64,000 nt of DNA, taken from positions 1 through 64,000 of the forward strand of contig NZ_CAKLPZ010000001.1 in the NCBI RefSeq assembly GCF_923081025.1, given 5' to 3'. Below, one piece after another: positions 7,431-15,630 of this stretch; positions within the stretch are counted from its first letter, which is position 1; the number at the start of each line of letters is the position of its first letter. The notes under the pieces are model-generated. The model was not told the DNA's origin and searched no databases. It was given only the letters and a program-made list of their open reading frames with translations. Both the position numbers and the translations under genes were made by a program. The stretch is from Neolewinella maritima. Its GTDB lineage: Bacteria > Bacteroidota > Bacteroidia > Chitinophagales > Saprospiraceae.

Positions 7431-8349
7431 CTACACCCACTATATAGCCATAGACTGGTCGGCCAGAAACCAGCCTAGCCCTGCCCGGCCGACTAAAGAC
7501 GCTATCTGGGTAGCCGAATCCGCAACCTGCGGCCCCGCCCGTACCCACTACTTCCGTACCCGCCACGCCTGCGCCGCCTACCTGGAGCAGCGACTGATCG
7601 AGCTGCGCCATGAGCGGGTACTGGTCGGCTGGGATTTCTCCTTCGGCTACCCGGAAGGCTTCGCTGCGGCACTGGGACTGGAGGGGACACCCGCCTGGCG
7701 CGCCGTCTGGAAACACATCACTGGCCTGGTAGAGGACACGGCGGACAACCGCAGTAACCGCTTTGCCGTAGGCGCACTACTCAACGAGCAAGTGGGTGCC
7801 CCGGCCGGTCCGTTCTGGGGTGTACCGGCTGGGCAGCGCAGTGCCCACCTGCATAGTACCCGCACCTTTCGCTACCCCGTGCAAGCCGGGCACCACTCGC
7901 TCCCCGAGCGCCGATTGGTCGAGACCCTGCACCCCCGCATGCAGCCCGCCTGGAAGCTGGCGTATACGGGTAGCGTGGGCAGTCAGACGCTCCTCGGTAT
8001 CCCCTACCTGCTGCGTCTGCGCGATCATGCGCAGCTGCGGCGGGTGTCGCGCGTCTGGCCATTCGAGGGCGGGGCCGCGGGTGCGCACATTCTGCACGCG
8101 GAGATCTACCCCAGCCTCCTGCCCCTCCCCAAACGCGATGCGATCCCCGACCGCGAGCAGGTGCGGAGCTACGTGGCGTGGCTGCGGGAGCGGCAGGCGG
8201 CGGGCGAGCTTCGCAGCCTACTAGAACGGCCGTGGGGGGAGGATGTGGGAGTCCATAACCGGGTCACGCAACACGAAGGCTGGATCCTGGGAATAAAAGG
8301 TCGAGTGGCCTCCGGTCCGAGCACACCACCCCCGCACAAAGTGGGGTAG
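7423..8349 (+). CDS. RNase H-fold, DUF429-like conserved protein
   Basis: 308 residues from a GTG that sits inside the preceding repeat; no other start lies before the conserved N-terminus. Landmarks are YIAIDWSARNQP (first acidic strand, about 6-17), VLVGWDFSFGYPEGF (second acidic residue, about 66-80), HAEIYPSLLP (about 225-234) and a terminal EGWILGI. This spacing fits the RNase H-like DUF429 group, but I assign it by pattern only. Everything after about residue 291 is encoded by the long palindrome at 8299-8391, so the native C-terminus has probably been replaced. It also carries an exact copy of the GC-rich 18-mer at 8067. Function unknown. Confidence 0.6.
   Translation: MFNYTHYIAIDWSARNQPSPARPTKDAIWVAESATCGPARTHYFRTRHACAAYLEQRLIELRHERVLVGWDFSFGYPEGFAAALGLEGTPAWRAVWKHITGLVEDTADNRSNRFAVGALLNEQVGAPAGPFWGVPAGQRSAHLHSTRTFRYPVQAGHHSLPERRLVETLHPRMQPAWKLAYTGSVGSQTLLGIPYLLRLRDHAQLRRVSRVWPFEGGAAGAHILHAEIYPSLLPLPKRDAIPDREQVRSYVAWLRERQAAGELRSLLERPWGEDVGVHNRVTQHEGWILGIKGRVASGPSTPPPHKVG
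8067..8084 (+). repeat. GC-rich 18-mer repeat inside a coding region
   Basis: GGGCGGGGCCGCGGGTGC, identical to the intergenic copies at 37573 and 56113. In frame it encodes Gly-Gly-Ala-Ala-Gly-Ala within the DUF429-like protein. Confidence 0.7.
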
Positions 8350-8391
8350 CTACTTCATAGCCAGACATCTCGGACCGGAGGCCGCTCGACC
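8299..8391. repeat. Long palindromic element, copy 1
   Basis: A 23-bp arm at 8299-8321 (starting GGTCGAGTGGCCTCCGGTCC) pairs with 8369-8391, with one G-T wobble. The 47-nt interior contains a CCCCGCAC/GTGGGG mini-hairpin. The left arm lies in the 3' end of the preceding gene. The same arms recur at 17222-17321 around unrelated interior sequence. Confidence 0.85.
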
Positions 8392-8441
8392 TGAGCCTTT
8401 AGCGTGCCTCGGTGCATTTTACACCCCGCTACAAATATGCG

Positions 8442-8449
8442 TATCTTTG
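8442..8449 (+). promoter_or_regulatory. TAnnTTTG promoter element for purH
   Basis: TATCTTTG, identical in sequence and in the following GCGCCCC to the element before the ABC-F gene. It lies 50 bp before the purH ATG at 8500 and inside the longer open frame that begins at 8404, which argues that the shorter start is the true one. Confidence 0.65.
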
Positions 8450-8499
8450 CGCCCCTTAAACCAACCAGTCCCGGAACGGCCGGGACGCACCCCTCGCGT

Positions 8500-10026
8500 A
8501 TGACCGCACGGAAAATCAACTCCGCCCTGGTATCCGTTTATCACAAGGAAGGCCTCGGCCCCATTGTGGACGGACTGGCCAAACTGGGCGTCACGATCTA
8601 CAGTACCGGAGGCACCGAAACCTTCATCCGCGACCGCGGTATCGACGTGGTGCCCGTGGAAGAGCTCACGGGCTACCCCTCCATCCTCGACGGCCGGGTC
8701 AAGACCCTGCACCCCAAGGTGCACGGCGGTATCCTGGCCAGGCGCGAGGAGGAGCACCTGCTGCAACTCGATCAGCTGGAGATCCCCCAGATCGACCTGG
8801 TCGTGGTCGACCTCTACCCCTTCGAGGAGACCGTAGCCAACACCGAAGAGGAAGACCTCATCATCGAAAAGATCGATATCGGGGGTATCGCCCTGATCCG
8901 CGCCGCAGCCAAGAACTACCGCGATGTGTTGATCGTGCCCAGCCGCGAAGATTACGCGACCCTGCAGGACATCATCGACAAGCAGGAGGGCGTGAGCGAG
9001 CTCACCGACCGCCGCAAGCTGGCCCGCCGGGCCTTTGCCATCAGCAGCCACTACGATACGGCCATCTTCAGCTACTTCAACGAGGACGGCGAGCTGCCCG
9101 TCTTCAAGCGGAGCGAAATGAAGGCCAATCCCCTGCGCTACGGCGAGAACCCCCACCAGGAAGCCACCTTCTACGGCCGGCTCAGCGAGATGTTCACCAA
9201 GCTCAACGGCAAGGAACTGAGCTTCAACAACCTGGTGGACATCGACGCGGCGGTAGGACTGATGAAGGAGTTCGAAGAAGCGGACCCCACCTTCATTATT
9301 CTCAAGCACACCAATGCCTGCGGCGTAGCCGTACGGCCCACCCAGCTCGAAGCCTGGAAGGCCGCCCTGGCCGGCGATCCCGTATCGGCCTTCGGTGGCA
9401 TCCTGATCACCAACCGGCCGCTCGATGTATCTACCGCTCAGGAGATCGATAAGCTGTTCTACGAGGTGCTCATCGCCCCCGACTTTACCGACTCGGCCCT
9501 GGAGCTGCTGAGCAAGAAAAAGAAGCGCGTGCTCCTGCAGTACCACCACCTGCAGCAGCAGCCCCTGAGCTTCAAGAGTCTGCTCAATGGCGTGATCGTG
9601 CAGGACACCGACCTGAAGACCGAAGGTGCCGACCAGTTCGAGATCGCCACCGAACGCCAGCCCACCGGCACCGAGACCGCCGACCTGGTCTTTGCCGGTA
9701 AGTGCGCCAAGCACCTCAAGTCGAATACCATCGCCCTGGTCTGCAACAACCAGCTCATCGGTATGGGCTGTGGACAGACCAGCCGCGTAGACGCCCTGCG
9801 CCAGGCCATCAACAAGGCCAAGAACTTCGGCTTCGAGGTGGCCGGCTCCGTGATGGCCTCCGATGCCTTCTTCCCCTTCAGCGACTGCGTCGAGATCGCG
9901 GCCGAGGCCGGTATCACCGCCGTGGTGCAGCCCGGCGGCTCGATTCGGGATGCGGACAGCATCGCCGCAGCAAATGCGGGCAATGTGGCCATGGTTACTA
10001 CGGGCATTCGGCACTTCAAGCACTAA
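8500..10026 (+). CDS. purH: Bifunctional AICAR formyltransferase / IMP cyclohydrolase
   Basis: 508 residues from ATG 8500. It catalyses the last two steps of de novo IMP synthesis in the cytoplasm. The N-terminal MGS-like cyclohydrolase domain carries STGGTETFI and LTGYPSILDGRVKTLHPKVH (residues about 30-75). The C-terminal transformylase has NPLRYGENPHQ (about 210-220), ILKHTNACGVAV (about 266-277) and the ending GGSIRDADSI. Length is normal for the family. The start avoids a 32-codon extension that would include the promoter element. The gene stands alone between the palindrome and coaX. Confidence 0.97.
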   Translation: MTARKINSALVSVYHKEGLGPIVDGLAKLGVTIYSTGGTETFIRDRGIDVVPVEELTGYPSILDGRVKTLHPKVHGGILARREEEHLLQLDQLEIPQIDLVVVDLYPFEETVANTEEEDLIIEKIDIGGIALIRAAAKNYRDVLIVPSREDYATLQDIIDKQEGVSELTDRRKLARRAFAISSHYDTAIFSYFNEDGELPVFKRSEMKANPLRYGENPHQEATFYGRLSEMFTKLNGKELSFNNLVDIDAAVGLMKEFEEADPTFIILKHTNACGVAVRPTQLEAWKAALAGDPVSAFGGILITNRPLDVSTAQEIDKLFYEVLIAPDFTDSALELLSKKKKRVLLQYHHLQQQPLSFKSLLNGVIVQDTDLKTEGADQFEIATERQPTGTETADLVFAGKCAKHLKSNTIALVCNNQLIGMGCGQTSRVDALRQAINKAKNFGFEVAGSVMASDAFFPFSDCVEIAAEAGITAVVQPGGSIRDADSIAAANAGNVAMVTTGIRHFKH

Positions 10027-10107
10027 GCAGAATAATCAGGGACGGTACTTTAACGTCCGCTTAAGAACCCCCACCCTGTACCCACGCGTCTTATACCCGA
10101 CTTTAAG

Positions 10108-10851
10108 ATGAGGGAGCCCGCTCCACACCTGGTCATCGACATCGGAAATTCCGGCCTCAAGGCCGCCTGCTTCCTTGGCGATGAACTGCGGCCTCCGGTC
10201 CTTCGCCTAGCGGGCGATGACTGGTCGGCACTGGACGAGCGGGTAACCAACCTTGGGGTACGTAACATCCTCTATGCTACCGTGGCAAACGTGCCGAACC
10301 AACGGTGGCTGGAAAAATGGAAAGCAGCCGGTATCGGCGTCTTTGCGCTCGATCGCAGCCAGCCCCTCCCGTTCGCCTCCGACTACACTACGCCGGATAC
10401 GCTGGGGCAGGACCGCATCGCCGCACTGGCCGGTACCCTGGGCCACATGCACACTGCCCGACTGGTGGTCGACGCCGGTAGCTGCGTCACGCTGGATCTT
10501 ATGGACCGGCACGACCGCTACCTGGGCGGCAACATCAGTCCGGGCGTAACGATGCGGCTCACGGCCATGCACGAACGCACGGCCCGGCTCCCCTTGGTAC
10601 AGGGGGGCGGGATCGCAGGTGCGGTAGGACGCTCTACGGAGCAGGCCCTACGGCACGGTGGTCAGCTGGGCGTGGTGTACGAGATCGAGGGGCTGTACCG
10701 CCGCTTGCTCGACGCACACCCCGACCTGCAGCTCGTGCTGACGGGCGGCGATGCGCCGCTGCTACTTTCCGCTTTTTCGCTACCGGTGTTACACCGACCC
10801 CATTTGGTCCTCAGCGGGCTCCATCAAATCTTGTCAACTTATGTCAGTTAA
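10108..10851 (+). CDS. coaX: Type III pantothenate kinase
   Basis: 247 residues. It phosphorylates pantothenate in the first committed step of CoA synthesis. Family motifs are LVIDIGNSGLKAA (phosphate loop, about 7-19), TPDTLGQDRIAALAG (about 94-108), VVDAGSCVTLD (catalytic Asp region) and GGNISPGVTMRL. Its 3' end overlaps the next gene by 11 bp. The order coaX, FadL/OmpP1-like outer-membrane protein, TPR protein recurs in Bacteroidota, suggesting co-expression with envelope biogenesis. Confidence 0.95.
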   Translation: MREPAPHLVIDIGNSGLKAACFLGDELRPPVLRLAGDDWSALDERVTNLGVRNILYATVANVPNQRWLEKWKAAGIGVFALDRSQPLPFASDYTTPDTLGQDRIAALAGTLGHMHTARLVVDAGSCVTLDLMDRHDRYLGGNISPGVTMRLTAMHERTARLPLVQGGGIAGAVGRSTEQALRHGGQLGVVYEIEGLYRRLLDAHPDLQLVLTGGDAPLLLSAFSLPVLHRPHLVLSGLHQILSTYVS

Positions 10852-12226
10852 GCGTTACACTCCCTCACCGTTCCTTCTGCTGCTCCTGGGCTTCCTGTCC
10901 TCGGCCGGTGTGATGGCGCAGCAGGTGACCAGCACTGACTTCACCGAGATCCGCCCCAAGCAGAACAGCCCGCTGAGCCGCTTCGGACTCGGCGACCCCA
11001 TCGACCAGTTCCACGCCGCACAGGCCGGTATGGGCGGACTGCGGTCCACCTACCAGGACGCCTTCCACCTGAACCTGCTCAACCCCGCCAGTCTGGCCAG
11101 TCTGCAGGCGACCAGCTTCGAGATCGGTCTGTACGCCCGCAATTCGGAGCTGTCCGACGTCAATGGCAGCGCCAACAGCTGGCAGGGTAACATCCGCTAC
11201 ATCGCGCTCGGCTTTCCGCTGCGCAACCCCATCAACCTGAACCTGGACCGCCAGCTCAACTCCTGGAACGGCGGCATGGCCTTCTCCCTGGCGCCCACTA
11301 CCCTGGTCGGTTACGACCTGGAGCTGCAGGGCAATACGGACAGCGAACTGGGCCCCACCTCCAACCGCCTCAAGGGTACGGGCGGGGCGTACCGCTTCAG
11401 CTGGTCGACGGCCCTGCGCTACCGCGGCCTGTCCGGTGGTGTCAACGTGAACTACAACTTTGGCAAGATCACCAACAGCCGGATCCTGGCCTTCGACAGC
11501 ATCCCGCAGGCCCTGGCTACGGAGTTCGTCGAGGAGTTCAGCCTGAGCGGCTTCAACCTGGGGTACGGACTGCAGTACGCCTTCAACTTCACCGAAGTCA
11601 ACGAGACAGGGCAGAAGGTAGCCAGTGGCAAGCGGATCATCCTGGGCGTCAACGGCGTGCTGGGGGCTAACGTAAATACCGAGGCTAACCTGCTTTCGCG
11701 GCGCTTCAGTCCGGTAGGGACCGTCGTGATCCAGGATACGCTGCGGTCCGAGGACGGACTGGAGGGCAGCGCCGATCTACCCGCGAGCTATAACTTTGGT
11801 CTGGCCTTCGAGGACGTCAACCGGCTATACGTCGGGGTGGAGTACGGGCAGCAGCGCTACGGCAACTACACCAACGATGCGCAGCCGGAGACGCTGGCTG
11901 ACGTCACCCGCCTGGCCGCCGGTATTCAGTACATCCCCAATATCGGCTCCTACAACCGTTACTGGAAGCGCGTGCGCTACCGGGCGGGGGTGCGGCTGGA
12001 GGATGATCCCCGCACCATCGGCGGAGAACAGGCGCGCCGCAACGCGGTTACAGTAGGGGTGGGCCTGCCCATCCGGTTACCCCGCCAACAGGTATCTTTC
12101 CTTGACCTTGCCGTGGAATACGGTAAATTTGGGGTCCCCGACGTGCTAGATGAGACCTATGTACAATTTACGCTAGGATTTTCGCTCAACGACAACTCCT
12201 GGTTCTTTAAACGCAAACTCAATTAA
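10841..12226 (+). CDS. Outer-membrane beta-barrel protein downstream of coaX
   Basis: 461 residues from ATG 10841, overlapping coaX. An N-terminal signal peptide (PFLLLLLGFLSSAGVMAQ) is followed by NSPLSRFGLGDPID, the conserved opening of a Bacteroidota outer-membrane protein family related to OmpP1/FadL-like barrels. Alternating hydrophobic strands and many Gly/Tyr/Asn turns continue to a C-terminal aromatic strand (FTLGFSLNDNSWFF). It probably forms a channel; the substrate is unknown. The upstream alternative start at 10751 lies within coaX and would destroy the signal peptide. Confidence 0.8.
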   Translation: MSVKRYTPSPFLLLLLGFLSSAGVMAQQVTSTDFTEIRPKQNSPLSRFGLGDPIDQFHAAQAGMGGLRSTYQDAFHLNLLNPASLASLQATSFEIGLYARNSELSDVNGSANSWQGNIRYIALGFPLRNPINLNLDRQLNSWNGGMAFSLAPTTLVGYDLELQGNTDSELGPTSNRLKGTGGAYRFSWSTALRYRGLSGGVNVNYNFGKITNSRILAFDSIPQALATEFVEEFSLSGFNLGYGLQYAFNFTEVNETGQKVASGKRIILGVNGVLGANVNTEANLLSRRFSPVGTVVIQDTLRSEDGLEGSADLPASYNFGLAFEDVNRLYVGVEYGQQRYGNYTNDAQPETLADVTRLAAGIQYIPNIGSYNRYWKRVRYRAGVRLEDDPRTIGGEQARRNAVTVGVGLPIRLPRQQVSFLDLAVEYGKFGVPDVLDETYVQFTLGFSLNDNSWFFKRKLN

Positions 12227-12232
12227 ATCAAT

Positions 12233-13627
12233 ATGTATATCCTTCGCACCCTAGCTCTGCTGCTTGCATTTTGCGGCTCCAGCGCCCTGGCGACGGCCCA
12301 GTGTGTCACCTGGGTAGATTCGCCCCAGAAAGAAGCTGCCGAGAACGCGCACGTCGCGTACCGCAACTTCGTCAAAGGCAAAACGGCCGAAGACCTGGCG
12401 GCCCTCCCCGACGGAGAGTTCAACGACGCCTTCAAGAACTGGAAGACCGCCTACGACATCGCCCCCGCGGCCGATGGCAACCGCCCCTTCCACTACCGCG
12501 ACGGTCGTATGTTCTACAAGGCGATGCGCGAAAAGGCCACCGATGAGGCCAAGAAGCAGGAGTACACCGACATGATCTTCAGCCTCTACGACCAGGAGCT
12601 GGAGTGCTACCCCAAGTACGAAGCCTACCTGCTGGGCCGTAAGGGATCAGATATGTTCTACCTGGCCGGTTACAGCGAGGATGCCATGAGCACCATCGAA
12701 AAGGCCATCGACGAAGGCGGCAACGACACGGAGTACGTAGTACTGGCCCCCCTGGGTAAGCTGCTCAACTACTACTTCAAGGAAAAAGCCATTGACAACA
12801 CCCGCGTGCGGGAGCTGTACGACAAGGCCGCCAAGGTAGCCGACTACAATATCGAGAACAACGAGACCTACGCCCCCTACTACCAGGCCGGCAAGGACAA
12901 CCTCGAAGCCGATGTACTGGAGTTCGCCGACGAGATCTTCGACTGCGACTACTTCAAGGGGCTGCTGCTCCCCAAAGTGGAGGAGAACAAGGACAGTATC
13001 AACATCCTGAAGTACATCGTCACCAAGCTGAAGGCCCAGGGCTGTGACTCGACCGATGCCGACGTAGCCCGCGTACAGACTATGTACGACGAGCTCTACG
13101 CCGAGAAGTCCGAAGAGTACGAAGCCGAGCGCCGCCGCATGAACCCCCTCTACGAGGGCAGCGAGCTGTACAACGAAGGCAAGTACAACGAAGCCGTACA
13201 GGCCTACGAGCGCGGCATCGAAGCCACCGACGACAACGAGAAGAAGGCCCAGGCCTACTACCAGATCGCCCAGATCCAACTCGCTAAGCTCGGACAGTAC
13301 AGCTCGGCCCGTGCCAGCGCCAACCGCGCCGCCGAACTCAAGCCCGGCTGGGGCAAGCCCTACATCCTCATCGGTGACCTCTACGGCCGCATGAGCAGCA
13401 ACTGCGGTGACGCCTGGGACCAGCGCCTGGCCGTGCTCGCCGCCATCGACAAGTACAACTACGCCAAGAGCATCGACGGCGACGTAGCCGGTGACGCCAA
13501 CCGCCGCATCGGCAACTACCGCAACTCCATGCCCATCCGCTCCGAGGCCTTCTCGCGCAGCATGAAGGAAGGAGACCGCGTAAGCGTAGGCTGTGGTATC
13601 GGTGAGACCGTTACACTGCGCTTCTAA
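12233..13627 (+). CDS. Exported TPR-repeat protein
   Basis: 464 residues. A signal peptide (ILRTLALLLAFCGSSALA) precedes an alpha-helical periplasmic protein with TPR-like helices; the clearest repeat is GSELYNEGKYNEAVQAYERG (about 305-325), followed by AYYQIAQIQLAKLGQYSSA. The last 20 residues after RIGNYRNSMP are a conserved tail (GCGIGETVTLRF). It is co-directional with the outer-membrane protein, 6 bp after it, and likely a scaffold for an envelope complex. A strong terminator follows. Confidence 0.85.
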   Translation: MYILRTLALLLAFCGSSALATAQCVTWVDSPQKEAAENAHVAYRNFVKGKTAEDLAALPDGEFNDAFKNWKTAYDIAPAADGNRPFHYRDGRMFYKAMREKATDEAKKQEYTDMIFSLYDQELECYPKYEAYLLGRKGSDMFYLAGYSEDAMSTIEKAIDEGGNDTEYVVLAPLGKLLNYYFKEKAIDNTRVRELYDKAAKVADYNIENNETYAPYYQAGKDNLEADVLEFADEIFDCDYFKGLLLPKVEENKDSINILKYIVTKLKAQGCDSTDADVARVQTMYDELYAEKSEEYEAERRRMNPLYEGSELYNEGKYNEAVQAYERGIEATDDNEKKAQAYYQIAQIQLAKLGQYSSARASANRAAELKPGWGKPYILIGDLYGRMSSNCGDAWDQRLAVLAAIDKYNYAKSIDGDVAGDANRRIGNYRNSMPIRSEAFSRSMKEGDRVSVGCGIGETVTLRF

Positions 13628-13651
13628 GGCACAGTAAGCAATTGCACGGTG

Positions 13652-13684
13652 AAGGCCCGCTCGACAGTACGTCGGGCGGGCCTT
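13652..13684 (+). terminator. Hairpin terminator after the coaX-OMP-TPR operon
   Basis: AAGGCCCGCTCGAC at 13652-13665 pairs with 13671-13684 (one G-U pair), loop AGTAC, ending CCTTTG. Confidence 0.85.
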
Positions 13685-13750
13685 TGTCGTGCCACGCCTC
13701 GCCCTTAGTGTTTACAAAGTAGCTTACCTTGATGCGCTGATTCAAGCACC

Positions 13751-14422
13751 ATGTGGAAAAATCTAAAGGGCTACTTCATCGTCGAGGAACCGGGCAAAGG
13801 CGCCGGTACTAAAACAAAGTTGCCGGATAAACAGCCCAAATCCACCACCTCCGCACCGGCGGCCCCGCCCGCTGCCTCCTCCTCCGCCGCCGCCCCCGTG
13901 ACGGGTAGGGTATCCGGTAAATTCGAGGATGCGCTGCTGCAGGCCATGGAGCGGGCCAACCTGCCGGGCTTCGACTACCTGGAGTACAAGAAGTCGCTAC
14001 AGAACCTGCAGAAGATGAACTTCGACGAGGCGATGCGCTTCCAGACCGCCTACGCCGCCGCCCAGAGTATGGGCGTGACGCCGCAGCAGCTCACCGAATC
14101 GGCCGCCCACTACCTGCAGGCCCTAAAGACGGAGCAGGACAAGTTCACCGCCGCCGTGCAGAAGCAGCAGGACGATCAGGTGGGCAGCAAGCAGAACGAA
14201 CTCAAGCGGCTGGATGCGCTGGTGAGCGAGCAGGAGGCCAAGATCGCGGCCCTGCAGGAGCAGATCGCTAAGACCAGGACGCGGCAGCAGCAGCTACAGC
14301 AGACGATCGGGGAGAGCCGGCAAAAGATCCAGGCTACGGCGGCCGACTTCCGCAAAACGTACGACACCATCACGGGTAGCATCACGGCCGATATCGAGAA
14401 AATGCGGCAATACCTGAAATAG
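13751..14422 (+). CDS. Soluble coiled-coil protein, first of an uncharacterised trio
   Basis: 223 residues without signal peptide or membrane segment. After a conserved-looking WKNLKGYFIVEE start comes a Pro/Ala/Ser linker (about 25-55, including a copy of the GC-rich 18-mer). Residues about 60-120 form a compact helical domain (KFEDALLQAMERANLPGFDYLEY), and from about 125 there is a long coiled coil (LDALVSEQEAKIAALQEQIA) to the C-terminus. No enzyme motif is visible. It is followed by a membrane-anchored coiled-coil gene and an OmpA-fusion gene, suggesting a cytoplasmic partner of an envelope complex. Confidence 0.6.
   Translation: MWKNLKGYFIVEEPGKGAGTKTKLPDKQPKSTTSAPAAPPAASSSAAAPVTGRVSGKFEDALLQAMERANLPGFDYLEYKKSLQNLQKMNFDEAMRFQTAYAAAQSMGVTPQQLTESAAHYLQALKTEQDKFTAAVQKQQDDQVGSKQNELKRLDALVSEQEAKIAALQEQIAKTRTRQQQLQQTIGESRQKIQATAADFRKTYDTITGSITADIEKMRQYLK
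13853..13870 (-). repeat. GC-rich 18-mer repeat in a coding linker
   Basis: On the minus strand GGGCGGGGCCGCCGGTGC, one mismatch from the exact copies. It encodes Ala-Pro-Ala-Ala-Pro-Pro in the linker of the coiled-coil protein. Confidence 0.55.
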
Positions 14423-14498
14423 TCGATAAATTCGGGATGCTGGTCGAGGTGGGCAAACTTGCGACGCAAGCAGGGCTTTATAGGGACAGGCCATTAGT

Positions 14499-14506
14499 TA
14501 TATTTG
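14499..14506 (+). promoter_or_regulatory. TAnnTTTG promoter element for the membrane coiled-coil gene
   Basis: TATATTTG lies 27 bp before the ATG at 14534 and overlaps the start of the longer open frame (14504), supporting the shorter start. Confidence 0.6.
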
Positions 14507-14533
14507 CTGACGGCCCCTAAAAATGATATAGAC

Positions 14534-15559
14534 ATGGATGGAACACAGATGAAACCAAAATCCTTCTGGCAGCGGCCGGAGGGCGTGACCGGACTCCTCT
14601 TCCTGGTGGCCCTGGTAGGCATACTGGGCTACGTGGTGGTGACCTTCGGGGCGGCTATCCTGAGCTTCATCGGTACCACGATCGGGCTGGTCGTAGCCGG
14701 CCTCATCCTGATGGCACTGATCTACATGGTGCTGGACCCCAAGATGCGCAACCTGGTCTTCTATATGTACAAGTCCGTGATGCGGGCCATCACCGGCATG
14801 TTCGTGCAGATCGACCCCATCGGTATCCTCAAGACCTACGTCGACGAGCTGCAGGGCAATCTGCGTAAGATGAATAAGCAGATCAGTCAGCTCCGGGCCC
14901 AGATGCACAAGCTCAAGGAAGTGATCGTGAACAACGAGCGCGAGATCAGCTCCAACCTCAAGATCGCCGGTAAGGCCAAGGAAACCAATAAGCGCAACGT
15001 GATGATCCTGAAGTCGCGCCGCGCCGGCCGCCTCAAGGACAGCAACGTGCGGCTCGACGAGCTGTACAAAAAGATGGAAGTGCTCTACCGGGTGCTCACC
15101 AAGATGTACGAGAACAGCTCCATCCTGGCCGAGGATATTCAGGATCAGGTGATGGTCAAGGAGCAGGAACGCAAGGCGATCCACGCCAGCCACGGCGCGA
15201 TGAAGTCGGCCATGAGCGTGATCCAGGGCGATCCCGACCAGCGGGCCATGTTCGATATGGCCATGGAGAGCATCACCGAAGACGTGGCCAACAAGGTCGG
15301 CGAGATGGAACGCTTCATGGAAGTGTCCGCCAACTTCATGGATTCGGTAGACCTGCAGAACGGCGTCTTCGAAGAGGAAGGCCTCAATATGCTCGAGCAG
15401 TGGGAAAAGGAATCCAACAGCCTGCTCCTGGGCGAGGAAAAATCCACCCTCCTGCTGCAGGCCAACAGCGATACCGACGTGCTCGACCTGGACGCCCCCG
15501 TGCCGGAGCGGCAGCGGCAGACGGGCAGCAACAACCAGTACGACTCTTTCTTTAAATAA
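14534..15559 (+). CDS. Membrane-anchored, PspA-like coiled-coil protein
   Basis: 341 residues from ATG 14534. Two adjacent hydrophobic segments (GLLFLVALVGILGYVVVTFG and LSFIGTTIGLVVAGLILMAL, about 18-65) form a membrane hairpin. The remaining 270 residues are an almost continuous charged helical rod (YVDELQGNLRKMNKQISQL) ending in an acidic tail. The rod recalls PspA/ESCRT-III-like membrane-remodelling proteins by composition only, not by a recognised motif. It is in line with the coiled-coil gene before it and the substrate-binding/OmpA fusion after it. A short repeat follows the stop immediately. Confidence 0.6.
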   Translation: MDGTQMKPKSFWQRPEGVTGLLFLVALVGILGYVVVTFGAAILSFIGTTIGLVVAGLILMALIYMVLDPKMRNLVFYMYKSVMRAITGMFVQIDPIGILKTYVDELQGNLRKMNKQISQLRAQMHKLKEVIVNNEREISSNLKIAGKAKETNKRNVMILKSRRAGRLKDSNVRLDELYKKMEVLYRVLTKMYENSSILAEDIQDQVMVKEQERKAIHASHGAMKSAMSVIQGDPDQRAMFDMAMESITEDVANKVGEMERFMEVSANFMDSVDLQNGVFEEEGLNMLEQWEKESNSLLLGEEKSTLLLQANSDTDVLDLDAPVPERQRQTGSNNQYDSFFK

Positions 15560-15612
15560 CGCCCGGCGGCTCGTCCGCCGAGCGTTGCGCAGCTTGGCTC
15601 GTCGGCCGAGCG
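15560..15612. repeat. TCGGCGGACGAGCC intergenic element, copy 1
   Basis: It starts directly after a stop codon. Read on the minus strand it contains CGGCCGACGAGCCAAGCT followed by CGCAACGCTCGGCGGACGAG, the same pattern as 29934-29975 and 63861-63904. GAGCC/GGCTC-type pairing allows a hairpin. Confidence 0.7.
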
Positions 15613-15630
15613 CATTCCGAACACTTACCT

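Noticed and set aside
8419-10023. 534-codon open frame antisense to purH
   Set aside because: Exact mirror of purH in a GC-rich gene; composition is the usual Gly/Val/His-rich antisense pattern with no family motif.
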